NCBI RefSeq assembly: GCF_001517085.1 | Contig: NZ_LRAC01000155.1 | Location: 124,001-188,000, forward strand | From: Paenibacillus sp. DMB5 | GTDB lineage: Bacteria > Bacillota > Bacilli > Paenibacillales > Paenibacillaceae | Direction: 5' to 3' | Length of the DNA: 64,000 bases | Shown here: in pieces, positions 51,330 to 60,119 of the stretch | Position numbering within the stretch: position 1 is the first letter of the stretch | Layout of the letters: each line of letters starts with the position of its first letter | The notes under the pieces: model-generated | What the model was told of the DNA's origin: nothing | Databases searched by the model: none | What the model saw: the letters and a program-made list of their open reading frames with translations, nothing else | Translations under genes and position numbers: made by a program

Positions 51330-53576
51330 ATGAATTTAAAAAAATTAACGTTAGTCGCTGCATTGGCTGTATCTCAGGCCGCAGCTGCGGTTCCGGCTTA
51401 TGCCGTACCGGTAAGTACCGCCGGAGTAACCGGCACTGTAGTAAGTACAGTACAGGCTGTTCAGCCTAGTGAGGCCGTTGTTCAGCCTGAAGCTACAGAT
51501 CCGCTGCCGAGTGAGGTGCCTGCAGGTACGGTCACACCGACAGCCACTCCGAATCCGGGCGTTACCCCTGAGCCTGCTGCAACTGCAGCTCCATCGGCCA
51601 CTGCTACACCGGTTCCAACGGAAACTGCAGCACCTGCTGCTACAGATGGAACTGTCGTTCAGCCGCAGAATACGGTAAACGCTGTATACGGAACCTCTGC
51701 TAACCAGCTTATCCTGCATATGAACAGCAGACAAATGTACAAAAACGGAATTTCTTATCTGGCTAACCAGCCGATGGCTGTCAAGAACGGAGTATCCTAC
51801 GTTTCCATCCGCGCGATGGTTGAAATGGTAGGCGTAAGCTACACCTATGAGGCCAAAACAAAGGAAGTTGTTGTTACCAAAGGCAGCAGTGTAATGCGCT
51901 TCAAGACAGACAGCAAAATTTATACTGTAAACGGCACAAAAGTGACAATGAAAGGGCCTGCTTACCAGTTCAAAGGCACCTTTATGGTTCCGCTGACCTC
52001 GATTACCGCCGCCCTCAATCTTCCTTATACAGTGGATAACATTGGCAAACGTGTTATTTTGACGCTGAACACCAAGCCGACAGCAACCTTCAGTGTGCAG
52101 TCAACTGAAATTTTTGCCGGCCAGACTTATATTAACTACACCACTTCCAGCTCTTCACCGAACGGTACGCCGATTGTAGAGGAGCGCTGGAGTGACAATA
52201 AACAGGATATCTATGACCAGCCAGGCTATTATACGGTTACTTATTCCGTTCGTGATGCGAACGGGCAGTGGAGTGATCCTTATTCAGTGACAATTAAGGT
52301 TTTGCAGCCGAACCAGCCGCCGGTCGCCAATTTCACCACTAACAAAGAAGAATACAAAATGGGTGAACCAATCACCCTGACCGATCTCAGCTATGATCCG
52401 GAGTACGAAGAGCTTACAGCGGAATGGACGAACCGCGCACTCGCATTCTTCAACCCGGGCCCGGTGTCGATCCAGCTGAAGGTAACCGATAAGCACGGAT
52501 TGAGCAGCACCTTTGAAAAGACCATTAATATTACCAGCGAGCAGCTGTACACCCAGGATGAGGTAGCGAAGCTGTTCACGGTGCCTGGGGACGTGATCTC
52601 CATGGACGGCGGATCGATTCCCGGCCTGCCTAACCTGACTTATAATTTGTCTTCAGAAAATTACAAGCTCATCCGCAGTAACAGCCCGGAAACAGTAAAT
52701 CAGGAGGGCGTGCTGTACCGCGAAACTTCGGTCGGCAATACCCGCTTCCTTGTTCATCACTTGAACAACATGTCTACGAGACAGAAGCTGTACGTTATTG
52801 CAACCAACAACAATCTGTATCCGACGACGATTACAACGCAGTATTCCGGGATTGCCGGTCCGGTCACTTCTCCGGAATATACTGGTAAAATCTCGATCCT
52901 GAAGTATTATAATTCAATGATTACCAACGAGAAATACAACACAACAACCCTGCTGCCGGGTGAGAGCAGAGCTATTCTGACGGATATTAACAAAATCGCG
53001 ATGAAGCCGGGCGAGGTATTGTCGCTTAGCGCTGATCTGTTCAGTGATCTGACGGTTCAATACAACGTGGTTATGGTTGAAGAGAGCAAGGACCCGATTG
53101 CCCTCCTGCCTACCCTGCCGGTTCTGGACCGTGACGGTGTGCACAACCGCGGTACTTATCCGGATTCTACCCGGATCATCAATGTAAGTGATGTGGTCGG
53201 AACGACCCAGTCCAAGCTGATTCTGGGGGATAACAGAAATGACCTGAATCTGATCGGTATTGATCCGATGACAGGAACGGAAGCGTCAAATGCCGGGAAC
53301 TTCGGTGTGCTGTACAAAATCAGACTCGAACGTGTGGCCGCCAACACACTGATTACGTTCAACCCGCGTGGTGGTAATTACCTTGGATCGGTAATGGTTA
53401 ATGGCACCATTGTCAATCTGCCAAACAAAGGCAGCCTGTCCAGCTCTGATATGAACGCAGTTGTATACCGTTCCGGTAATTTTGAAGGACCAGTGGAAAT
53501 TGTATTCTCGGTGGCTTCAGGAAGCAATCTGCCGGTGAACTTTGTATTTACACCGCTGCCTGCGTTGAAGCAATAG
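51330..53576 (+). CDS. Secreted protein with copper-amine-oxidase-like (stalk) N-terminal domain
   Basis: A 748-residue exported protein. The signal MNLKKLTLVAALAVSQAAAAVPAYA is followed by a Pro/Thr/Ala/Val-rich linker to about residue 125. A copper-amine-oxidase-like N-terminal domain (Cu_amine_oxidN1) covers about residues 130-250 (NGVSYVSIRAMVEMVGVSYTYEAKTKEVVVTKG ... TFMVPLTSITAALNL). A PKD/beta-sandwich-like domain with ANFTTNKEEYKMGEPITLTDLSYDPE covers about 330-400, and the rest is unrecognised beta-rich sequence. Such domains occur in cell-surface proteins of Paenibacillus and relatives and are not catalytic themselves. Function unknown. Confidence 0.75.
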   Translation: MNLKKLTLVAALAVSQAAAAVPAYAVPVSTAGVTGTVVSTVQAVQPSEAVVQPEATDPLPSEVPAGTVTPTATPNPGVTPEPAATAAPSATATPVPTETAAPAATDGTVVQPQNTVNAVYGTSANQLILHMNSRQMYKNGISYLANQPMAVKNGVSYVSIRAMVEMVGVSYTYEAKTKEVVVTKGSSVMRFKTDSKIYTVNGTKVTMKGPAYQFKGTFMVPLTSITAALNLPYTVDNIGKRVILTLNTKPTATFSVQSTEIFAGQTYINYTTSSSSPNGTPIVEERWSDNKQDIYDQPGYYTVTYSVRDANGQWSDPYSVTIKVLQPNQPPVANFTTNKEEYKMGEPITLTDLSYDPEYEELTAEWTNRALAFFNPGPVSIQLKVTDKHGLSSTFEKTINITSEQLYTQDEVAKLFTVPGDVISMDGGSIPGLPNLTYNLSSENYKLIRSNSPETVNQEGVLYRETSVGNTRFLVHHLNNMSTRQKLYVIATNNNLYPTTITTQYSGIAGPVTSPEYTGKISILKYYNSMITNEKYNTTTLLPGESRAILTDINKIAMKPGEVLSLSADLFSDLTVQYNVVMVEESKDPIALLPTLPVLDRDGVHNRGTYPDSTRIINVSDVVGTTQSKLILGDNRNDLNLIGIDPMTGTEASNAGNFGVLYKIRLERVAANTLITFNPRGGNYLGSVMVNGTIVNLPNKGSLSSSDMNAVVYRSGNFEGPVEIVFSVASGSNLPVNFVFTPLPALKQ

Positions 53577-53598
53577 GATATTAAAGGTTAAGTTACGA

Positions 53599-53643
53599 TA
53601 AAACCGGTTAAAGCCCTGTTAACAGGGACTTTAGCCGGTTTTG
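53599..53643 (+). terminator. Terminator after the secreted protein
   Basis: AAACCGG..AAAG.CCCTGTT pairs with AACAGGG..CTTT..CCGGTTT, then a short T run. Confidence 0.75.
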
Positions 53644-53794
53644 CTGTATCTACCCGTGGCTCAAATTTTTGATTCCGGCAAAACACCGGGAAGAAAGACT
53701 GCACGGCCGTGGTGCTTGATTGACGGAGCAATGGTTTTGGGGCATTATAAAGAGAGTGCAACAGCAAATGAATTATGTTATGGGAGATGAGCGA

Positions 53795-54256
53795 ATGCTG
53801 TCGACAGAACAAATACTGGAAGCCATGTCGGGGCAGGGGCTGCGAATCACCGATCAGCGCAAGACGCTTGCCAAGTTATTCGGCGAGAATACGGGATATT
53901 TGTCGGCGAAGGATGTCTATGATTATATGGGCCGCAAGTACAGCGGACTCAGCTTTGATACGGTATACCGCAACCTGCGTGTCATGGAAGAGCTGGGTGT
54001 GCTTGAACAGGTGGTATTTGAAGACGGCGTTAAATTCAAAGCCAGCTGCAATCAGGACCATCATCATCATCATATGATCTGCCTTCAATGCATGAAGACT
54101 TACCCGATTCATTTCTGCCCGATGAATCTAACGGATACTCCGGACCAGTTCCGGGTAGTCAAGCATAAATTTGAGGTGTTCGGTTACTGCAAAGACTGTG
54201 AGAGCGGCAAGGAAGCAGAATCTGCGCTTGCAGCCCACGGCAAAGAAGGCCGCTGA
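53795..54256 (+). CDS. zur: Fur-family zinc uptake regulator Zur
   Basis: A 153-residue Fur-family repressor. The winged helix begins ILEAMSGQGLRITDQRKTLAKLFGE, followed by the DNA-recognition segment SAKDVYDYMGRKYSGLSFDTVYRNLRVMEELGVLEQV. A HHHHHH metal-binding run sits in the usual regulatory site (DHHHHHMICLQCMKTYP), and a second CX2C pair closes the structural zinc site (GYCKDC). ATG 53795 fits GGGAGATGAG at 53782-53791. Position just upstream of znuA-znuC-znuB, plus a Zur-like operator in the znuA promoter, favours Zur over Fur or PerR. Whether it uses zinc needs testing. Confidence 0.83.
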   Translation: MLSTEQILEAMSGQGLRITDQRKTLAKLFGENTGYLSAKDVYDYMGRKYSGLSFDTVYRNLRVMEELGVLEQVVFEDGVKFKASCNQDHHHHHMICLQCMKTYPIHFCPMNLTDTPDQFRVVKHKFEVFGYCKDCESGKEAESALAAHGKEGR

Positions 54257-54257
54257 T

Positions 54258-54521
54258 ATGCCGGACCTGCGCAGAACGGTCCAGGCGCCGATCAGGGTAT
54301 ACCGCAAGTTCATATCACCGCTGAAGCCTGCGACCTGCCGGTTCTATCCAACCTGCTCGGCGTACGCGCTGGAGGCGATAGAAGTGCACGGCCCGGTGAA
54401 GGGCTCCTGGCTGGCCGCCAAGCGGATTGCCAGATGCCATCCCTTCCATCCGGGAGGGCTTGATCCTGTCCCTCCGCGGGAGGACCAGCCGCCGGATGAA
54501 GGGGCTGTCCGGCCGACTTGA
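54258..54521 (+). CDS. yidD: Membrane protein insertion efficiency factor YidD
   Basis: An 87-residue protein with the YidD signature FISPLKPATCRFYPTCSAYALEAIEVHG and CHPFHPGGLDPVP, where the cysteines and aromatic residues are conserved. It helps the SecYEG/YidC system insert membrane proteins. Begins 1 bp after zur, so it is probably co-transcribed with it. The C-terminal PREDQPPDEGAVRPT is a variable tail. Confidence 0.9.
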   Translation: MPDLRRTVQAPIRVYRKFISPLKPATCRFYPTCSAYALEAIEVHGPVKGSWLAAKRIARCHPFHPGGLDPVPPREDQPPDEGAVRPT

Positions 54522-54597
54522 CAGGATGGCGGATTTTTGGGTATATTTTGGAGAATAATATGCATTCCGAGGAACGGATAAGTAAATCAGGTTGGCC

Positions 54598-54842
54598 ATT
54601 ACAGAGAGCCGGGAGCGCTGGGAACCGGTATGGTGCACAGATTGAAGATGGTCCGGGAGGAACTGTGCCTGAGCAGCGGCTGCGGAAATAAGCGGCCTGT
54701 CGTAAGGACACAGCGTGATCCAGCGTTAATGGACAGTTCTTGATTAAGAACTGGCGAAGCCTGTGCTCTGTGAGGAGCCGGGGAACTTTGGGTGGTATCG
54801 CGTGAGTATACTCTCGCCCCATATTGGGGCGGGAGTTTTTTG
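54598..54842 (+). promoter_or_regulatory. T-box riboswitch for metG
   Basis: The leader begins AGAGAGCCGGGAGCGCTGGGAACCGG, with the stem I GNTG/AGAG-like features, and contains the T-box core TTGGGTGGTATCGCG at 54788-54802 (consensus GGTGGTACCGCG). The terminator at 54811-54842 (CTCTCGCCCC/GGGGCGGGAG plus seven T) completes it. Two candidate methionine specifier ATG triplets lie at 54630-54632 and 54648-54650 (GAAG-ATG); the second has the more usual surroundings. Uncharged tRNA-Met binding would allow readthrough into metG. Confidence 0.8.
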
Positions 54843-54899
54843 TGTGACCTAAGCTGCATGATCATGAGATTTGCCAATACGAAAGGATGAACAGGATCA

Positions 54900-56926
54900 A
54901 TGAGTGAGAACAAAACATTTTATCTGACAACCCCAATCTACTATCCGAGCGACAAGCTGCATATCGGACACGCCTATTCGACAGTAGCCGGCGATGCAAT
55001 GGCCCGTTACAAGCGGCTGCGCGGCTATGAAGTACGCTATCTGACCGGTACGGACGAGCATGGGCAGAAAATTGAGGAAAAGGCCGCCAAGGCCGGCAAG
55101 ACGCCTCAGGAGTTCGTTGACGGAATTGTTCTAGGAATCAAGGAGCTGTGGCGTAAGCTGGACATCTCCAATGATGATTTCATCCGCACTACAGAGGAAC
55201 GCCATAAAACAGTGGTTGCTGATATTTTTGACCGGCTGCTGCAGCAGGGTGATATCTACAAAGGCGAATATGAGGGCTGGTATTGTATCTCTGATGAAAC
55301 CTTCTATACGGAAACGCAGCTCGTGGACATCGAACGTGATGCGGACGGCAACATTACCGGAGGCAAAAGCCCGGACAGCGGACACCCGGTTGAGCTGGTA
55401 AAAGAAGAGAGCTACTTCTTCCGGATGAGCAAATATGCTGACCGCTTGCTCAAGTTCTACGAGGAGAATCCGGAATTTATTCTGCCGGAATCACGCAAGA
55501 ACGAAATGATCAACAACTTCATCAAGCCGGGTCTGGAGGACCTCGCTGTTTCCCGCACAACCTTTGACTGGGGCGTAAAGGTAAAAGGCGATGCCAAGCA
55601 CGTAGTTTATGTATGGATCGATGCACTCACCAACTATATTACAGCTCTCGGTTACGGCTCTGCCGACCGCAGTCTGTACGACAAGTTCTGGCCGGCGGAT
55701 GTACACATTGTCGGCAAGGAAATCGTCCGTTTCCATACGATCTACTGGCCAATCATCCTGATGGCGCTGGGCGAGCCGCTGCCTAAGAAGGTGTTTGCCC
55801 ACGGCTGGCTGCTGATGAAGGACGGCAAAATGTCCAAATCCAAAGGCAATGTAGTAGATCCGGTAACCCTGATCGACCGCTACGGCCTGGATGCGCTGCG
55901 CTACTACCTGCTGCGTGAGGTTCCGTTCGGCTCTGACGGTACGTTTACTCCGGAAAGTTTTGTTGACCGGATCAACTAGACCTGGCGAATGACCTCGGCA
56001 ACCTGCTGAACCGTACCGGAGCTATGGTGGAGAAATATTTCGGCGGCGAGCTGCCGGCTTACGCTGGCAAAGTTACGGCCTTTGACGGCGAGCTGGAAGC
56101 TGCTGTAGAGAGCACCTATGCGAAGGTAGAAGAAGCAATGGAAAAGATGGAGTTCTCCGTTGCGCTTACCGCCATCGGCGCGCTGATCAGCCGTACGAAC
56201 AAGTACATCGATGAAACCCAGCCTTGGGTGCTGGCCAAGGATGAGAGCAGAAACGGTGAGCTTGCCTCCGTAATGAGACATTTGGTGGAAGGACTGCGCA
56301 CCGCTTCGATTCTGCTGCAGCCGTTCCTGACCGGCGCTCCGGCCAAGATCTGGGAGCAGCTGGGCATTCAGCCGGGCGAGCTGACCACCTGGGACAGCGG
56401 CCGCACCTTCGGCCTGATCCCGGCCGGCACCAAGCTCGCCAAGGGCGACCCGATCTTCCCGCGGCTTGACGTAGCCGTGGAAGTGGCCTACATCGCCGAA
56501 GCGATGGGTGCAGGCAAGCCGGCGGCAGCCGAGCCTGAGGCGGCTCCAGCACCGGCTGCGGGAGATGCTCCGGCGGCTGTAGAGCCGGAGGAAGAGCACA
56601 AGGAAGAAATCGGCATCGACGATTTCGCCAAAGCCGAGCTGCGCGTAGCCCAGGTTATTGCGGCTGAGCCGGTGAAGAAGGCCGACAAGCTGCTGAAGCT
56701 GCAGCTGGATCTGGGCTATGAGCAGCGCCAGGTGGTATCGGGCATTGCGAAGTTCTACACACCGGAAGAGCTGGTGGGTCGCAAGGTGATCTGCATCGTT
56801 AACCTGAAGCCGGTCAAGCTGCGCGGCGAGCTGTCCCAGGGTATGATTCTGGCAGCCTCCAAAGGCGACCAGCTGACCATCGCCACTGTGCCGGACAGCA
56901 TGCCGAACGGAGCAATTGTGAAGTAG
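54900..56926 (+). pseudogene. metG: Methionyl-tRNA synthetase MetG, frameshifted
   Basis: Charges tRNA-Met. HIGH is at residues 21-24 and KMSKS at 310-314 (DGKMSKSKGNVV). The first frame stops in VDRIN-TAG at 55977-55979. The next frame resumes DLANDLGNLLNRT, an anticodon-domain motif, and continues through the C-terminal tRNA-binding (Trbp111-like) domain, ending at 56926. One base is missing at 55977-55979; adding it gives RINYDLANDLGN and a protein of 675 residues. An Ala/Pro-rich linker separates the domains. ATG 54900 follows AAAGGATG. Because metG is normally essential and the leader is intact, a sequencing error is the most likely explanation. Confidence 0.9.
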
Positions 56927-56999
56927 GCAGGTTTCAGTTACAGACAGTTGCATAACATGGCTGTTCATATCGGCGTAAGCCGGAGTTAACAGTACGTAT

Positions 57000-57078
57000 A
57001 GAAGAACGCCGCATGCCGGTAACGGGAGACACTGTTGATAAGACAGGGTGAAACCCGCCGGCTGCAGGCGTTCTTTTA
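57000..57078 (+). terminator. metG terminator
   Basis: AAGAACGCC pairs with GGCGTTCTT, with a CCGG/CCGG inner stem, followed by a T-rich tail. Confidence 0.7.
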
Positions 57079-57190
57079 TTTTGGCGAGGAAGAGATGGTG
57101 CTATAAGACTTAAGAAGCAGTTAATACTGTTAAGAGGATTCTTCGGGTGAGCGGATTTTTCAGCCTCTACTCCTGCTGTGCCGAGCATTA

Positions 57191-57268
57191 GGTGGCTAAC
57201 GGACCGAGGAGACCTTATGTTCAATGCAGAGGCCCTATTGCGAGGCTAACGGACCGTAGTGCACTTAT
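57191..57268. repeat. Direct repeat of GGCTAACGGACCG in noncoding DNA
   Basis: GTGGCTAACGGACCG (57192-57206) is repeated as GAGGCTAACGGACCG (57242-57256), each followed by a related ...CTTATT(G)-type tail. Units are about 50 bp apart. Noncoding, between the metG terminator and the znuA promoter. It looks like part of a dispersed repeat. Confidence 0.55.
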
Positions 57269-57421
57269 TGTACTTGAAATACTCCTTTTTTTACCGGAAG
57301 TTAGAATGTTGGGATTGTGGCTGGATGGGAGGAGATTATTGGTATTGGGAGTGAACACATTGCTTATTCGTACGCGGGAGTGGCCTTCGGCAGATTCATG
57401 AGTGGAAAGGAGAGTTCAGTG

Positions 57422-57451
57422 TTGACTTATCGTAACGATTACTATTATAAT
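57422..57451 (+). promoter_or_regulatory. znuA promoter with Zur-like operator in the spacer
   Basis: TTGACT (-35, 57422-57427), 18-bp spacer, TATAAT (-10, 57446-57451). The spacer holds TATCGTAAC-G-ATTACTATT (57428-57446), close to the Zur consensus built on TCGTAATnATTACGA: 6 of 9 positions are symmetric. A TTTACGAT half-site follows at 57455-57463. Bound repressor would block the promoter, fitting Zur control. Confidence 0.65.
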
Positions 57452-57492
57452 TCTCATAGTAAAATTTACGATTTAAGGGGTCGATAGAGAAT

Positions 57493-58539
57493 ATGTCTTT
57501 CAAAGGATTGAACCGGAAAATGCTGCTTATGCCTGCGCTGCTTGCACTGCTGGTACTCACAGCATGCGGAGCCAAGAGCAGCGGAAGTATTGTTGAAGGA
57601 AAAGTAAATGTTATTACTACTTTCTATCCTATATATGAGTTTACGAATGAAATCGGCGGAGATGATATCAATGTAATCAACCTGCTGCCTGTCGGGGTAG
57701 AGCCGCATGACTGGACTCCGCGCAGCCAGGATATCATCAACACTTCCAAAGCACAGCTGTTTCTGTACAATGGTGCAGGTCTTGAAGGCTGGGTTCCGAA
57801 TTTTCTGAAGAGCCTCGATAGCGGCAGTGAAGTGAAGGCCGTTGCAGTGAGCGAAGGTGTGGATTATATTATGACTGACGAAGATGACGGGCATAATCAT
57901 GGCGGAGAAGCCCACGCCGAAGATGAACATGCCGATGAAGCACATGCTGACGAGGAACATGCTGATGAAGCACACGCTGACGAGGAGCATGCTGATGAAG
58001 CAGCGGGTGACAGTCTGCATACTGACCCGCATACCTGGGTAAGCCCGAAATCGGCACTGATTATGGCTGAGAACATTAGGGAAAGCCTGGTTGCGGCTGA
58101 TCCTGAACATCAGGCAGGCTATGAGGAGCGCTACAGCAAGCTGGTTGAGCGTCTGCAGGCCCTGGACAGTAAATTCGAGACGGAGCTTGCGAAGGTTCCG
58201 AATAAAGAAATTGTTGTATCCCATCAGGCGTTTGCGTATCTGGCCCGCGATTACGGTCTGAGCCAGCATGCGATTATGGGCTTGTCTCCTGATGCAGAAC
58301 CGCGCGGCCAGGATCTGGTGAATCTGGCGGCACTGGTTAAGGAAGAGGGCATCAAATATATTTTCTTCGAAGAGCTGGTCTCCGACAAGCTGGCCAAAAC
58401 ACTTGCGGCTGAAGCCGGAGTAGAGACCATGGTGCTTAATCCGGTGGAAGGTCTTACCGAAGCGCAGGAGAAGAACGGCGATAATTATTTCACTTTGATG
58501 GAGAAAAATTTGCAAAATCTGATCCAGGCCTTACAATAA
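57493..58539 (+). CDS. znuA: Zinc-binding lipoprotein ZnuA
   Basis: Extracellular metal-binding subunit of the ZnuABC-type importer, 348 residues. Lipobox LLVLTAC with Cys25. The cluster A-I fold starts VNVITTFYPIYEFTNEIGGDDINVINLLPVGVEPHDWTPR, with His73-type metal ligand, then YIMTDEDDGHNHGG and a repeated His/Asp/Glu-rich loop (about residues 137-175), followed by HTDPHTWVSPKSALIM, AFAYLARDYGL and FFEELVSDKLAKTLA. The His-rich loop, typical of zinc- rather than manganese-specific proteins, supports zinc. The start ATG 57493 has AAGGGG upstream at slightly long spacing. Under a Zur-like operator; followed 44 bp downstream by znuC. Confidence 0.9.
   Translation: MSFKGLNRKMLLMPALLALLVLTACGAKSSGSIVEGKVNVITTFYPIYEFTNEIGGDDINVINLLPVGVEPHDWTPRSQDIINTSKAQLFLYNGAGLEGWVPNFLKSLDSGSEVKAVAVSEGVDYIMTDEDDGHNHGGEAHAEDEHADEAHADEEHADEAHADEEHADEAAGDSLHTDPHTWVSPKSALIMAENIRESLVAADPEHQAGYEERYSKLVERLQALDSKFETELAKVPNKEIVVSHQAFAYLARDYGLSQHAIMGLSPDAEPRGQDLVNLAALVKEEGIKYIFFEELVSDKLAKTLAAEAGVETMVLNPVEGLTEAQEKNGDNYFTLMEKNLQNLIQALQ
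57901..58005 (+). repeat. Tandem repeat in the His-rich loop of znuA
   Basis: Two near-identical 30-bp units, 57931-57960 and 57961-57990, encode DEAHADEEHA-type units, with a degenerate unit before and a partial unit after. Length variation between strains is likely. Confidence 0.7.
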
Positions 58540-58583
58540 AAAAGAAAGTATAAATGAAAGTTAAGTGAAAGGCGGTACACATC

Positions 58584-59333
58584 ATGCAACCGGTATCCCT
58601 GGACTGCCATCAGCATATGATCGAAATAGAGGATTTGTCCTTCTCCTACGGAGAGCAGAAGGTCATTTCCGGTCTGAGTTACACCGTGAAGGAGCGGGAT
58701 TTCCTTGGCATTATCGGTTCCAACGGAGCGGGCAAAACCACTTTGATGAAAATGATCGTGGGATTGCTGCCGCCAACCAGCGGAGATATCAAGCTGTTCG
58801 GCCAGTCTGTACGCAAATTTAAGGACTGGGAACGGATCGGCTATGTTCCGCAAAAGAATGCCTTTAACCCTCTGTTCCCGGCTACGGTACGCGAAGTCGT
58901 GCTGTCCGGACTTTACAACAACAAAAATCTGATCCGCCGCGTATCCAAAGCGCAGCACCGTCAATGCGACGACGCGCTGGAAGTAATGCGGATTCAGGAT
59001 ATCGCGGACAAAAGAGTCGGCCAGCTCTCGGGCGGCCAGCAGCAGCGCGTCTTCCTGGCCCGGGCACTGATCAACCATCCGGATCTGCTGATTCTGGACG
59101 AACCTACGGTCGGAATTGATGCGGAGACGCAGGCGGGATTTTTTGAGCTTATTTTCCACATGCATGCCCATCACCATATGACCTTCCTGATGGTGTCGCA
59201 TGACATCGACATGATCAAGAGCTACCTGGGCAATGAGCCGGTACAAAGCAACGGTAAAATCAACTTTTACTGCCGCCACTCCCATGATGCCCAGAATTGT
59301 GCAGCAGAGGACCTTCAGCATACGCTGGCCTAA
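58584..59333 (+). CDS. znuC: Zinc ABC transporter ATP-binding protein ZnuC
   Basis: A 249-residue ATPase. Walker A GSNGAGKT at residues 45-52, signature LSGGQQQRV, Walker B LLILDEPT and the His switch VSHD are intact. AAAGGCGG precedes the ATG. The C-terminus has extra His and Cys residues (CRHSHDAQNC), which may sense metal (inference). The permease partner znuB is 786 bp downstream. Confidence 0.92.
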   Translation: MQPVSLDCHQHMIEIEDLSFSYGEQKVISGLSYTVKERDFLGIIGSNGAGKTTLMKMIVGLLPPTSGDIKLFGQSVRKFKDWERIGYVPQKNAFNPLFPATVREVVLSGLYNNKNLIRRVSKAQHRQCDDALEVMRIQDIADKRVGQLSGGQQQRVFLARALINHPDLLILDEPTVGIDAETQAGFFELIFHMHAHHHMTFLMVSHDIDMIKSYLGNEPVQSNGKINFYCRHSHDAQNCAAEDLQHTLA

Positions 59334-60119
59334 ATCGGCACATTGCTCCGCTAGTCCGCATGCACAGTGTTAAACACGCTGAAAGTAGGCTAAAATAGTA
59401 AAACTAGAATGCTCTGTGCGATTGTTTAAATGGCTGCGCGCCGAAATAACTGTAGTTTGTGCAACTAAAACCTGCGATTTTGCTCCAATGCAGGTTTTAA
59501 CTGCACTCTACACACTTATTTTTGCCGAAAAAGGCCCAAATCGCTCTATTTTCCGTGAATAGGTGTACAAAGTACATCTATTTGCTTGTTACCCTTATTT
59601 TGTCATGATCTAGTTGCACAAAGTACACTTAGGTCTGAGCTTAAATGATTGTGGTTTGGGGCAGGCGGGAGATAGTTGGTGCCAGGCAAGCGTAAAGCAA
59701 TTCAGCTCACCTTGGCTGGGTGGCCCGATCTTCCACCGAGACCATACTATATTTGACCAAGCTATTGCTACATATTACCTTTTCACTTAAAGTAACATTA
59801 CGGTCTACCTTGTCCCTAGACACCTCCAACCGTAAAGCGTGTCCCTGTAAGGGACGTAAGCGATCCTTCCTCATCGCAAATAGATGCCACAAGCCGGCAC
59901 GCCTATGCCAGTTGCACTAAACGGGTGTCCAGAGGGCAGAGCCCCCAGGCCCTCCCTTGGATGTGAGGGTTTGGGAGGGTTCGAAACGCTCTGCGAAGGT
60001 TGGTTTGTTTTTAAGGGTTCGAAACGCTTTTGCAAAGTGGTTTGTTTTAAAGGTTTCAAAAGTTTTTTCAATAAAAATTTTTCATTAAAAAGTTTGATCA
60101 TGTCAGAGGAGATATCATC
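59334..60119. other. 786-bp noncoding, repeat-rich gap between znuC and znuB
   Basis: No credible gene. It contains an inverted repeat GTGCAACTAAAACCTGC/GCAGGTTTTAACTGCAC (59459-59475 with 59490-59506, two mismatches), a repeated CACAAAGTACA/TACAAAGTACA motif near 59570 and 59615, and an imperfect tandem repeat at 59977-60072. GGGTGTCCAGAGGGCAG and CCCTCCCTTGG near 59925-59960 resemble sequences often repeated in Paenibacillus intergenic DNA. No Zur-like site before znuB was found. The gap breaks an operon that is usually compact. Confidence 0.5.
59977..60072. repeat. Imperfect tandem repeat, about 36-38 bp unit
   Basis: Unit 1 (59977-60014) GGGTTCGAAACGCTCTGCG..., unit 2 (60015-60050) GGGTTCGAAACGCTTTTGC..., and a decayed third (60051-60072) AGGTTTCAAAAG. 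Noncoding, 50-140 bp before znuB. Confidence 0.65.
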
